From a virus, in the IMG/VR virus record IMGVR_UViG_3300025127_000237, positions 1-25,770 of that record: DNA of 25,770 nucleotides. One strand, 5' to 3'. The number at the start of each line of letters is the position of its first letter. Within the stretch, counting starts at the first letter, position 1. Under the pieces are notes generated by a model. It searched no databases. It was not told where the DNA came from and was given only the letters and a program-made list of their open reading frames with translations. A program made the position numbers and the translations under genes. Below, piece by piece: positions 9,274-14,296 of this stretch.

Positions 9274-9302
9274 ATCCTATATTATCCCTTATGCATTGTC
9301 AA
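9274..9302 (-). promoter_or_regulatory. Sigma-70-type promoter of the 62-aa gene
   Basis: On the minus strand TTGACA (9297-9302) is followed by exactly 17 bp and TAGGAT (9274-9279), then 7 nt and the ATG. The octamer TATAGGAT spans the -10 (9274-9281). The -35 box overlaps the last codons of the 113-aa gene. The -35 match is perfect and the -10 match is moderate. Confidence 0.7.
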
Positions 9303-9630
9303 CTACTTTTTTTTCAATGGTCCAATTATTCCAATTATAATAACCATTGTTGTTTGTTTCTTTTACAGGGTCCTTGATTGGTGTTTCTAGTGGCTCTCGT
9401 CTTGGCGCAATAGATACGACAGCCTCAGTATGTTTAGCCATAAAATCCATTAAGCATTGATGATTACAAAAGAAATCCCATATGTTGGCGCCACCATTGC
9501 CAAACATAGAGCGACCATATTTGTTTGTAACTTTTTTTGTTCGTAAAACTTTGTTGCCTTTACTGCCTCTTACTCGGTCAACTGTGTGTTTAGTATGACA
9601 TTCTGGACCATGGCACCAATTAAAACTCAT
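9289..9630 (-). CDS. Putative zinc-binding protein, 113 aa
   Basis: The protein contains two Cys/His pairs, WCHGPECH near the N-terminus and FCNHQCLMDF around residues 55-64, which fit a treble-clef or FCS-type zinc site. The C-terminal part is Asn/Glu-rich and probably disordered. I chose the ATG at 9628-9630 because it shares a base with the upstream stop (TAATG) and has GTGAGG before it. An ATG 18 nt further upstream would add six residues inside the upstream gene. Function is unknown; DNA binding or a structural zinc are both possible. Confidence 0.75.
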   Translation of the reverse strand: MSFNWCHGPECHTKHTVDRVRGSKGNKVLRTKKVTNKYGRSMFGNGGANIWDFFCNHQCLMDFMAKHTEAVVSIAPRREPLETPIKDPVKETNNNGYYNWNNWTIEKKVVDNA

Positions 9631-9815
9631 TAATGCCTCACTTTCCACGCAGTATTGGCAGTTCTATATCCATGTGCGTCTAAATCATAATAAACATAAT
9701 AAGGAACACCTTTTTTAGATGTGCCATATCTGCTTTTTTCGTCGTGTTTTCCTCGTCTTGTTATGTGCTTTTTGTGCTTGTTAGCCCAATAAGTTATATA
9801 AAATGTTTTAGTCAT
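9630..9815 (-). CDS. Hypothetical basic protein, 61 aa
   Basis: Rich in Lys, His, Arg and aromatic residues, with a Tyr-dense segment (VPYYVYYDLDAHGYRTA) and a C-terminal AWKVRH. No domain is recognised; the pattern suggests a small beta-rich nucleic-acid-binding fold. An AGAAAGG ribosome-binding site lies upstream of the ATG. It is the first gene behind the promoter with the 28-bp inverted repeat and is coupled by TAATG to the zinc-binding gene that follows. Confidence 0.75.
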   Translation of the reverse strand: MTKTFYITYWANKHKKHITRRGKHDEKSRYGTSKKGVPYYVYYDLDAHGYRTANTAWKVRH

Positions 9816-9830
9816 TTATGCCTTTCTGTT

Positions 9831-9867
9831 ATGGGATTATCTTATAGGATAATCCCATAATTGTCAA
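9831..9867 (-). promoter_or_regulatory. Promoter with operator-like inverted repeat
   Basis: TTGACA (9862-9867, minus), 17 bp, TAAGAT (9839-9844). A perfect inverted repeat, ATGGGATTATC (9831-9841), six bases, GATAATCCCAT (9848-9858), covers the -10 and the start of the message. The octamer TATAGGAT (9843-9850, plus strand) lies in its centre. A protein bound here would block the promoter, so it is a good candidate operator. The repeat would also fold at the 5' end of the mRNA. Confidence 0.75.
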
Positions 9868-9870
9868 TAG

Positions 9871-10848
9871 TTAATTTACACTTTCTGCATTATTTTTTTC
9901 GTATAATAACCTCGCTTTTATTTTATCTGCTCTTGACTGATTTTTGTTTTTCATACCTTTAATTCTTTCAGCAAGATTTTTAGGATTATAAATAACTAGC
10001 CCTGTACTATTAGTTCTAATTATTTCTGCGTCAGTAATATTTAAACCAAGTTCAGTACAAAGTTCCAATGCCTCGTCTAAATATTTATAACCTTTTAGAC
10101 CAATTTTAATTTCTTTCATTTGGTCTAAAATAGATTTAATCCATTTGTGGTGTGCAATAACAAATTGACCTTTTGCCTGTTTCCACTCTTGCAACATCAT
10201 AAACTCTTGTTCAGTACAAGCAATAGACCTATCACGACAATAATTTCTACCAATTAAATCTAATTGATATTTTTCATTCCACTCTTTGCCATAACCTTTG
10301 TCGTCGTCGCCAAGATATTTATTATTGTTGTCAGTATATTTTGTTTTATGTGGGTTGTTATCTTTGCCCTCTTGTTCAATCAAAATATCAGGATTACAAT
10401 TTTCTTGTGCCTTTAGTTCATCACGAAACAAAGCATAGCCATATTCATTTTCTCTTGAATATGAAGAATTGTTTTCAGTATCTATTGAACCATTTAAACG
10501 AAAGTCAAAATGTTTTTCAATAGCTTTTTGTTCCATAATGGGATTGTTGTCGTAATCTCTACTTTCCACCTCGCCCATGTAATGAAAATGAAAGCAACTA
10601 TCTTTTGCGATAGTATCAACATTTTCAAACTTGTCTTGCAGATATTGTGCCTTTGCAACATCATCTAAAGTATAATGTCGTCTAACAATTTTTTCTGCAA
10701 CTTTCCACGCATTGTCGTTCAAGTCAATTTGTTGTCCTTTCAACTCATCATACTTTTGTTTTTCTTGCGTGTCCTCTTGTTCAAGATGTACTCGCATACG
10801 ATTTGCGATTTTATTTCTGTACTCTTGGTTTAGTCTTATTCTAGTCAT
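9871..10848 (-). CDS. Unrecognised 325-aa protein
   Basis: No family is recognised with confidence. The N-terminal segment (MTRIRLNQEYRNKIANRMR) resembles the opening of proteins placed among nucleotide-modification-associated phage families (Nmad5-like), but this is a weak memory match. The middle is hydrophilic and Asn-rich with several Cys and His residues (SCFHFHYMG near residue 90), and the C-terminal 100 residues are helical and basic. I chose ATG 10846-10848 because AGAGGT lies just before it. An in-frame ATG at 10876-10878 lies only 6 nt from the -10 element and would give a leaderless 335-aa form. It shares a divergent promoter region with the structured RNA. Confidence 0.7.
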   Translation of the reverse strand: MTRIRLNQEYRNKIANRMRVHLEQEDTQEKQKYDELKGQQIDLNDNAWKVAEKIVRRHYTLDDVAKAQYLQDKFENVDTIAKDSCFHFHYMGEVESRDYDNNPIMEQKAIEKHFDFRLNGSIDTENNSSYSRENEYGYALFRDELKAQENCNPDILIEQEGKDNNPHKTKYTDNNNKYLGDDDKGYGKEWNEKYQLDLIGRNYCRDRSIACTEQEFMMLQEWKQAKGQFVIAHHKWIKSILDQMKEIKIGLKGYKYLDEALELCTELGLNITDAEIIRTNSTGLVIYNPKNLAERIKGMKNKNQSRADKIKARLLYEKNNAESVN

Positions 10849-10884
10849 TTTACCTCTTTCTGTATTTATTTTTTGCATGATTTG

Positions 10885-10913
10885 TTTTTAACACTTGACA
10901 AAAGGATTGTCAA
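10885..10913 (-). promoter_or_regulatory. Leftward half of a divergent promoter
   Basis: TTGACA (10908-10913, minus), 17 bp, TAAAAA (10885-10890), directing the 325-aa gene. The two opposing -35 boxes form an inverted repeat, ACTTGACA and TGTCAAGT, separated by 7 bp (10893-10915). The leftward and rightward promoters interpenetrate, so polymerase cannot easily occupy both at once. Confidence 0.75.
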
Positions 10914-10923
10914 GTATTATATA
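10895..10923 (+). promoter_or_regulatory. Rightward promoter of the structured-RNA transcript
   Basis: TTGACA (10895-10900), 17 bp, TATATA (10918-10923), then GGATAT and an ATG at 10930. The octamer TATAGGAT occupies 10920-10927. Transcription should begin around 10930, about 60 nt before the first helix of the candidate RNA. The segment after the -10 (GGATATATGAAA) is identical to that at the GP88 promoter. Confidence 0.75.
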
Positions 10924-10929
10924 GGATAT

Positions 10930-10983
10930 ATGAAATTAGTTATGGCAACGATATCTATAATGGCAAAGCATGACATAAGCTAG
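10930..10983 (+). CDS. Possible 17-codon leader peptide
   Basis: An ATG 6 nt after the -10 opens a 17-codon frame (MKLVMATISIMAKHDIS) that stops at TAG 10981-10983, just before the first helix of the structured region. It would be a leaderless short peptide. The frame may be accidental, because the ATGAAA context is part of a sequence shared with the GP88 promoter. If translated, ribosome passage could influence folding of the RNA that follows. Confidence 0.25.
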   Translation: MKLVMATISIMAKHDIS

Positions 10984-10989
10984 TTTTGG

Positions 10990-11320
10990 GACAACTTCTG
11001 GTTGTGCTGTACGTCACACCGCAATATGCCGTCTTCGTGCAGTGAACAGCCAGAACTGATCCCTGAGCTGTGTAGCGTATCAAAAAAAGATGCTAAGTTA
11101 GGGTTTGTTATCAACTACACTAACCTATACAGCTCTGGGATCAGAACTAGGTAGGCGCCTGTTTCGACGGGCTATATTCTAGGTCGCGATTCCTGATGGG
11201 AATGGGTGAGTAGGGATGCATACTGGAAACCCCGCCTATTAGCCACTAGTACTGATCCCTGGTCCTATTAGTGCTGGCAAGACTGCAGAAGCGCCGGTGT
11301 GAAGAGGACCTGGGATCAGT
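10990..11320 (+). ncRNA. Candidate multi-domain structured RNA
   Basis: A stretch of about 330 nt with no convincing gene on either strand, behind a strong promoter and richer in G+C than its surroundings. Consecutive helices can be paired by eye. P1: TTCTG/CAGAA (10996-11000 with 11051-11055) and GCTGT/ACAGC (11006-11010 with 11046-11050). P2: 11056-11075 with 11125-11144, 19 pairs in 20 positions, closing a three-way junction with hairpins 11077-11093 and 11097-11124. P3: ACTAG/CTAGT (11146-11150 with 11246-11250) and GTAGGCG/CGCCTAT (11151-11157 with 11233-11239), with inner hairpins near 11158-11171 and 11189-11203. P4: 11251-11266 with 11305-11320, 15 pairs in 16 positions. The domains abut with almost no unpaired bases. 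I do not recognise a known RNA class. Confidence 0.7.
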
Positions 11321-11323
11321 CAA

Positions 11324-11365
11324 AGCGACAAGCCGCAAGCTTCAAGCGTCAAGCCTCAAGCTTGA
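11324..11365. repeat. Heptanucleotide repeat array A
   Basis: Six tandem 7-bp units of the form AGCNNCA: AGCGACA, AGCCGCA, AGCTTCA, AGCGTCA, AGCCTCA, AGCTTGA. The last two units contain GTCAAGC/GCTTGAC (11348-11354 with 11360-11366), a 7-bp hairpin just after the structured RNA. The final unit supplies the -35 box of the GP88 promoter. Confidence 0.9.
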
Positions 11366-11390
11366 CAAATAAAGATTATAGGATTATAAA
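11362..11390 (+). promoter_or_regulatory. Promoter of the GP88-family gene
   Basis: TTGACA (11362-11367), 17 bp, TATAAA (11385-11390), then six bases (GGATAT) and the ATG. It is close to perfect sigma-70 consensus. The octamer TATAGGAT lies in the spacer (11377-11384). The expected start of transcription is at or within a few bases of the start codon, so the message should be leaderless. Confidence 0.85.
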
Positions 11391-11396
11391 GGATAT

Positions 11397-11999
11397 ATGA
11401 AAACAGAAACAGCATTAAAGATTATAGGAGGCAGCCTGAGCAAGCCTTCAAAAATGCCAGGATGGTCGATAGGTTTACCTGCCAAAGAGTGCAAGACAGG
11501 CGCCAAGCTCCAGAAGGTCCCTGGCTCTGTCTGTTATGACTGTTACGCCATGAAGGGCTGCTACGTGTTCAAGGTTGTCCAGAATGCACAGTATCGAAGG
11601 CTGGCGGCGATTAAGTCACCGCAATGGGTCAACGCGATGGCGCACCTGATCAACAGCAAAAAGCCGGATGTATTTAGATGGCATGATAGCGGAGACGTTC
11701 AGGATCTGGATCATCTTAAAAAAATTTATGAAGTCTGCAGGTTGACACCTTCTAAGCGTCACTGGCTCCCGACTCGTGAAGCATGGATAAAGGATCACCT
11801 GTCAGATAAGCCAGACAATTTAGTCATACGATTTAGCGCGCCCATGGTTGACCAGCGGGCGCCTGCTTCGTGGCCTAACTCTTCGGAAGTGGTGAGCTCT
11901 GGGGCTAGCTGTCCAGCTGCAAAACAAAATAATGAATGCAGAGACTGCAGGGCCTGTTGGGACAGCTCAATTAAAACAGTTTCATATGGGAAGCATTGA
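11397..11999 (+). CDS. GP88-family Cys-rich phage protein
   Basis: The 200-aa product looks like the phage 'gene product 88' family (PF17338, known from actinophages), whose function is not established. The N-terminus has IGGSLSKPSKMPGWS, then C32 and a CYDCYAMKGCY block (C46, C49, C55). A C-terminal cluster has C172, C181, C184 and C187 followed by WD. Two Cys clusters suggest a bound metal or iron-sulphur centre, which is inference. It is visibly richer in G+C than the flanking genes and on the opposite strand, so it was probably acquired as a cassette. The ATG has no leader; the next gene starts one base after its stop. Heptanucleotide arrays flank it on both sides. Confidence 0.8.
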   Translation: MKTETALKIIGGSLSKPSKMPGWSIGLPAKECKTGAKLQKVPGSVCYDCYAMKGCYVFKVVQNAQYRRLAAIKSPQWVNAMAHLINSKKPDVFRWHDSGDVQDLDHLKKIYEVCRLTPSKRHWLPTREAWIKDHLSDKPDNLVIRFSAPMVDQRAPASWPNSSEVVSSGASCPAAKQNNECRDCRACWDSSIKTVSYGKH

Positions 12000-12000
12000 C

Positions 12001-12228
12001 ATGTGGAGACACCCAAAATATTATAAAGAATTACGAAAGCTACGTAATAAACTGGATCAGGCCATTAGCGAACAAGCTTCGACGGAAGTATCTAGCGTGC
12101 GTCCTGGTCCGGGCCTTAAGCGTCAAGCTTCAAGCACCAAGCTCCGTGAGCAACAAGCGACAAGCGTCAAGCCCCGAGGCACAAGCGTCAAGCTTCAAGC
12201 CGCAAGCATCAAGCTCCAAGACTCTTGA
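12001..12228 (+). CDS. Small basic protein with repeat-encoded tail, 75 aa
   Basis: The ATG begins one base after the GP88 stop (TGACATG), with GGGAAG upstream, so the two are probably co-translated. The first 20 residues (MWRHPKYYKELRKLRNKLDQ) are a basic amphipathic helix. From about residue 40 the protein is written by heptanucleotide array B and reads as a Ser/Lys/Gln-rich tail with 7-residue periodicity. The +1 frame stays open past the stop and ends in EPRKSFKHP, so unit loss or gain in the array may have switched frames. Function is unknown; RNA or DNA binding is plausible from charge only. Confidence 0.6.
   Translation: MWRHPKYYKELRKLRNKLDQAISEQASTEVSSVRPGPGLKRQASSTKLREQQATSVKPRGTSVKLQAASIKLQDS
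12119..12225. repeat. Heptanucleotide repeat array B
   Basis: About 15 units of the AGCNNCA type, most exactly 7 bp, with one 9-nt interruption at 12147-12155. Several unit variants are shared with array A (AGCGACA, AGCCGCA, AGCTTCA, AGCGTCA). The array is coding on both strands: it forms the tail of the plus-strand 75-aa protein and the C-terminus of the minus-strand nuclease. Confidence 0.9.
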
Positions 12229-12498
12229 GCCACGGAAAAGTTTCAAGCACCCTTGATCAAGGGCCTCGACCAAGATAAAAGTATTGTTAGGATGTTTCAC
12301 ATGAAAGGCAATTTGATGTGGAGACAGACGTACCTTGTTACTCTTCGTAACTTTAAGTTCTAGTGTAAAAAAGTGGCTGTTAGCATTGTAACCCAATAGA
12401 TCAGGAGTACCGGATAGACTAAGATTTTCAAGTCTAATCCACGATATTTCAGGTATAAATTTTTTAATTTTTGCATATAATTTTCGCTCGGGTTTCAA
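12130..12498 (-). CDS. VRR-NUC-like nuclease, 122 aa
   Basis: A small PD-(D/E)XK nuclease of the VRR-NUC or Holliday-junction-resolvase type. The catalytic pattern is GTPDLL (D33), LELK (E47, K49) and SPHQ (Q62), with E4 near the N-terminus. It probably cuts branched DNA formed in replication or packaging. The frame starts with TTG, because an in-frame stop lies just upstream and no earlier ATG exists; the usual family length fits this start. The last 27 residues (three copies of an LDAC unit spaced seven residues apart) are written by array B and are unlikely to be part of the fold. It follows the 73-aa gene with a 15-nt gap. Confidence 0.8.
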   Translation of the reverse strand: MKPERKLYAKIKKFIPEISWIRLENLSLSGTPDLLGYNANSHFFTLELKVTKSNKVRLSPHQIAFHVKHPNNTFILVEALDQGCLKLFRGSRVLELDACGLKLDACASGLDACRLLLTELGA

Positions 12499-12513
12499 GG
12501 TAACTAGGGCTTT

Positions 12514-12735
12514 CTAATCCGGTGTTTTAGGAGCGATAATTATCTTTTCTCTCGTAGGTTTGAATACAACACGGATAGCACTTTGTCCAATTATATTTGA
12601 CTCTTGCACTTCAATTCTTTTTATTTCTTCAAGATGACCATTAACTTCCATAAAGATACGAGCATTAGAAACTCCGTTACCTCTTCTGCCATCAGTAAAT
12701 TGATTCAAGTATTCCTGTAGATGTTTAACAAACAT
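12514..12735 (-). CDS. Hypothetical protein, 73 aa
   Basis: A compact, probably alpha/beta protein (VKHLQEYLNQF helix, then alternating strands ending KPTREKIIIAPKT). No family is recognised, although similar proteins are common in marine phage contigs as I recall them. Its ATG lies 7 nt from a consensus -10 and no Shine-Dalgarno sequence is present, so it is probably translated from a leaderless message. It heads the operon containing the VRR-NUC gene. Confidence 0.75.
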   Translation of the reverse strand: MFVKHLQEYLNQFTDGRRGNGVSNARIFMEVNGHLEEIKRIEVQESNIIGQSAIRVVFKPTREKIIIAPKTPD

Positions 12736-12737
12736 TA

Positions 12738-12766
12738 TTGACTTTATAGGATAGTTACCTTAAATT
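12738..12766 (+). promoter_or_regulatory. Possible terS promoter
   Basis: TTGACT (12738-12743), 17 bp, TAAATT (12761-12766), then 7 nt and the ATG at 12774. The elements are weaker than those of the opposing promoter, but spacing and distance to the ATG match the other promoters of this window. Confidence 0.5.
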
Positions 12767-12771
12767 GTCAA
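12743..12771 (-). promoter_or_regulatory. Promoter of the 73-aa gene
   Basis: TTGACA (12766-12771, minus), 17 bp, TATAAA (12743-12748), then 7 nt and the ATG. It overlaps the rightward terS promoter almost completely, so the two are mutually exclusive. TATAGGAT lies at 12745-12752 on the plus strand. Confidence 0.8.
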
Positions 12772-12773
12772 TC

Positions 12774-13295
12774 ATGGGATTACCAAAAAGACTTACAGAG
12801 ATGCAACAAAGATTCGCCGAGTTTTTAGTATTTGGTGGACCTGATGGACCAATGACTCAAACAGAGGCAGCACTCGCTGCTGGTTACAGTCCCAAACGAG
12901 CAAGACAAGAGGGATCAGAACTTTGTAATCCAAAACACTCTCCACTTGTCGTAAAATATATTGGTCAACTAAAAGAAGAAAGACTTAAAAAACATGAAGT
13001 GACTTACGAAGGACATGTTGCTGAACTTGCTAGACTTCGTGAGGCCGCTTTAAAAAAAGGATCATTTTCTTCTGCAGTGAATGCGGAAGCAAACAGAGGA
13101 AAAGCAGCAGGGTTATACATAGATAGGAAAATAATAAAAACAGGAAAACTAGAGGACCTATCAGAACAAGAATTAGAAGCAAAGATGAAACAGATATTAG
13201 ACGATTACGGACAGTTAATTGATGTGACTCCATCTAAATCTTCTGAATCTTCTTTACCCAAGCCCGAGGAATCATCGTCCGATCCCCAAAAGTAA
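12774..13295 (+). CDS. terS: Terminase small subunit
   Basis: Recognises the packaging site and loads TerL. The N-terminal region has the Terminase_2-type pattern: LTEMQQRFAEF, then TQTEAALAAGYSPKRARQ, a helix-turn-helix that binds DNA, and a C-terminal helical oligomerisation part. The last 24 residues are Ser/Pro/Glu-rich and disordered. Start chosen at ATG 12774 (173 aa) because a TTG nine bases upstream lies in the promoter. The gene is on the plus strand, far from terL, and its 3' end overlaps the convergent 95-aa gene by 62 bp. The iteron array begins about 240 bp downstream, which makes that array a candidate packaging site. Confidence 0.85.
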   Translation: MGLPKRLTEMQQRFAEFLVFGGPDGPMTQTEAALAAGYSPKRARQEGSELCNPKHSPLVVKYIGQLKEERLKKHEVTYEGHVAELARLREAALKKGSFSSAVNAEANRGKAAGLYIDRKIIKTGKLEDLSEQELEAKMKQILDDYGQLIDVTPSKSSESSLPKPEESSSDPQK

Positions 13296-13521
13296 TACCG
13301 TCATCATCTTTATCGTAAGATGCAAATAATTTTACAGAGTTTTTATCTTTAGAATATAGCCAACCTTCATTAACTGGTCGTGCTAATTTCATTTTATCAA
13401 ACTCTTTATCAGTAGCCCAGCCAGAGTCACTGACGCAATCGATCCACTCCACTCTAACTTTCGGATAAGGTATATCGGTGGACTTATCAGTTAACGATAC
13501 TTTTCTTCTTTTCCTAGGCAT
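13234..13521 (-). CDS. Hypothetical protein, 95 aa
   Basis: A soluble protein with a basic N-terminus (MPRKRRKV) and a probable small beta-barrel core: VEWIDCVSDSGWATDKEF, then EGWLYSKDKNSVKLFASY and GDRTMIPRAWV. Similar proteins are frequent in marine phages as I recall them, without known function. The start codon follows a -10 element by 6 nt, so it is probably leaderless. Its 3' end is antisense to the disordered tail of TerS. Confidence 0.8.
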   Translation of the reverse strand: MPRKRRKVSLTDKSTDIPYPKVRVEWIDCVSDSGWATDKEFDKMKLARPVNEGWLYSKDKNSVKLFASYDKDDDGITFGDRTMIPRAWVKKIQKI

Positions 13522-13527
13522 AATTTG

Positions 13528-13556
13528 TTTTTACCATTGCGACACCTATATGTCTA
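13528..13556 (-). promoter_or_regulatory. Promoter of the 95-aa gene with iteron in spacer
   Basis: TAGACA (13551-13556, minus), 17 bp, TAAAAA (13528-13533), CAAATT, ATG. The -10 and the next bases (TAAAAACAAAT) match the promoter of the 325-aa gene. One unit of the iteron family (TGCGACACC, 13538-13546 on the plus strand) lies in the spacer, so a protein that binds the array could repress this promoter. Confidence 0.65.
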
Positions 13557-13799
13557 AAAATTTTTTATACGCGCTAAAAATAAAAAAAAGTTGAAAGGTA
13601 TCGCAGATGCTTAAAATTGACCTATAAGCGTTGGTATTATTGACGAATAGTTGCGACACCCCCCCCGTCGCAAGGGTATCGCAAGGGTATCGCAAGTGTC
13701 GCAAAATTAAGGGCAAATAGTGAACAAACCACTATTTTACAAATTTGCGATACCTGTGCGATACCTGTGCGACCCCTGTGCGATACCCTGGGTATCGCA
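13538..13799. repeat. 12-unit iteron-like array, 11-bp period
   Basis: Units are TGCGATACC or TGCGACACC in either orientation. There are isolated units at 13538, 13597 and 13652; an inverted block at 13667-13704 with two identical GGGTATCGCAA units in tandem; and a direct block at 13746-13788 with four units exactly 11 bp apart. The array ends in a perfect palindrome of 10-bp arms around T13789, which abuts the stop codon of the next gene. The two blocks are complementary and flank a hairpin (AAATAGTG/CACTATTT, 13715-13722 with 13730-13737). An AT-rich tract lies at 13553-13592 and a run of eight C at 13659-13666. The layout fits a replication origin, packaging site or multi-copy operator. 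No credible gene lies in 13522-13799. Confidence 0.9.
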
Positions 13800-14024
13800 T
13801 TATAATACAGTTTTTGCCTTATTTTCGACACAATATTTCCTCATTACGGACAACTTTTCTTCTGCTTTGCCTATCTGACCCAACAGTTTGTCCACCTCTC
13901 CTGTGATATCTGTATGTTCCGGTATTACCATGTTGTGATCTTCAATACATTGTATTTTATATAATGCATCTTCAATCTCAGCCTCGTATCTCTTTAGAAG
14001 CGTTCTAAACAACCTATCGTTCAT
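13800..14024 (-). CDS. Hypothetical helical protein, 74 aa
   Basis: A short, mainly helical protein (RLFRTLLKRYEAEIEDALYKI, split by a loop, then VDKLLGQIGKAEEKLSVMRKY), likely a two-helix coiled coil. Similar small proteins occur in marine phages without known function. It has a good GGAGG ribosome-binding site inside the upstream 37-aa gene, with which it overlaps by 11 bases. Its stop codon abuts the last iteron. Confidence 0.8.
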   Translation of the reverse strand: MNDRLFRTLLKRYEAEIEDALYKIQCIEDHNMVIPEHTDITGEVDKLLGQIGKAEEKLSVMRKYCVENKAKTVL

Positions 14025-14127
14025 CTTTGTCCTCCTTTGTCACAATGTTGCCATATTTATCCATGTACATTAAGAATAGCTTCTTACCATCAAAATAGTA
14101 TCCATGAAATTCTAATTTATTTTTCAT
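14014..14127 (-). CDS. Small protein, 37 aa
   Basis: The frame is short but has a near-perfect AGGAGG site 6 nt before its ATG, and it overlaps both neighbours by about 11 bases, as expected in a compact operon. The product (MKNKLEFHGYYFDGKKLFLM then YMDKYGNIVT) reads as a small beta-hairpin protein with a charged C-terminus. Function is unknown. Confidence 0.7.
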   Translation of the reverse strand: MKNKLEFHGYYFDGKKLFLMYMDKYGNIVTKEDKDER

Positions 14128-14296
14128 GTTTCCTCCTAACTCCTGTTTGTCTTAAATCTTTATTTTGAGCATAATTGATAGCTTGTGTTCTACATTCTTT
14201 TGCTTTAAAATGTTGTCCGTCTTTTTCCAACCAATCAGCATGATTATTTAATATCTTGTTCATCTCGGGTGAAGTCTGTCGCCTTAATTTGTACAT
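14117..14296 (-). CDS. Hypothetical basic protein, 59 aa
   Basis: A Lys/Arg-rich helical protein (PEMNKILNNHADWLEKDG then ECRTQAINYAQ). I chose ATG 14294-14296 because AAGGAG lies 7 nt before it; two ATG codons 18-21 nt upstream lack a good site. It overlaps the 3' end of the exonuclease gene by 53 bases in another frame. Function is unknown. Confidence 0.65.
   Translation of the reverse strand: MYKLRRQTSPEMNKILNNHADWLEKDGQHFKAKECRTQAINYAQNKDLRQTGVRRKHEK

Noticed and set aside
11158-11171. Similarity of CCTGTTTCGACGGG to the 5' region of tmRNA
   Set aside because: No tRNA-like acceptor, T-arm or tag-coding frame was found nearby; it is simply a hairpin of P3.
11324-12225. Heptanucleotide arrays as CRISPR
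   Set aside because: Units are 7 bp in tandem without unique spacers, and no cas gene is present.
11996-12256. Plus-strand 86-codon frame ending EPRKSFKHP
   Set aside because: Its start lacks the basic helix and coupling seen at 12001. The C-terminal part may be a former ending of the 75-aa protein, so it is discussed but not called.
12250-12263. Palindrome CCCTTGATCAAGGG as terminator of the GP88 transcript
   Set aside because: No T tract follows, and it lies in the coding part of the VRR-NUC-like gene, so it may be coincidental.
13637-13831. Minus-strand open frame of 64 codons across the iteron array
   Set aside because: It is written by the repeats, lacks a ribosome-binding site, overlaps the 74-aa gene and has an implausible composition.
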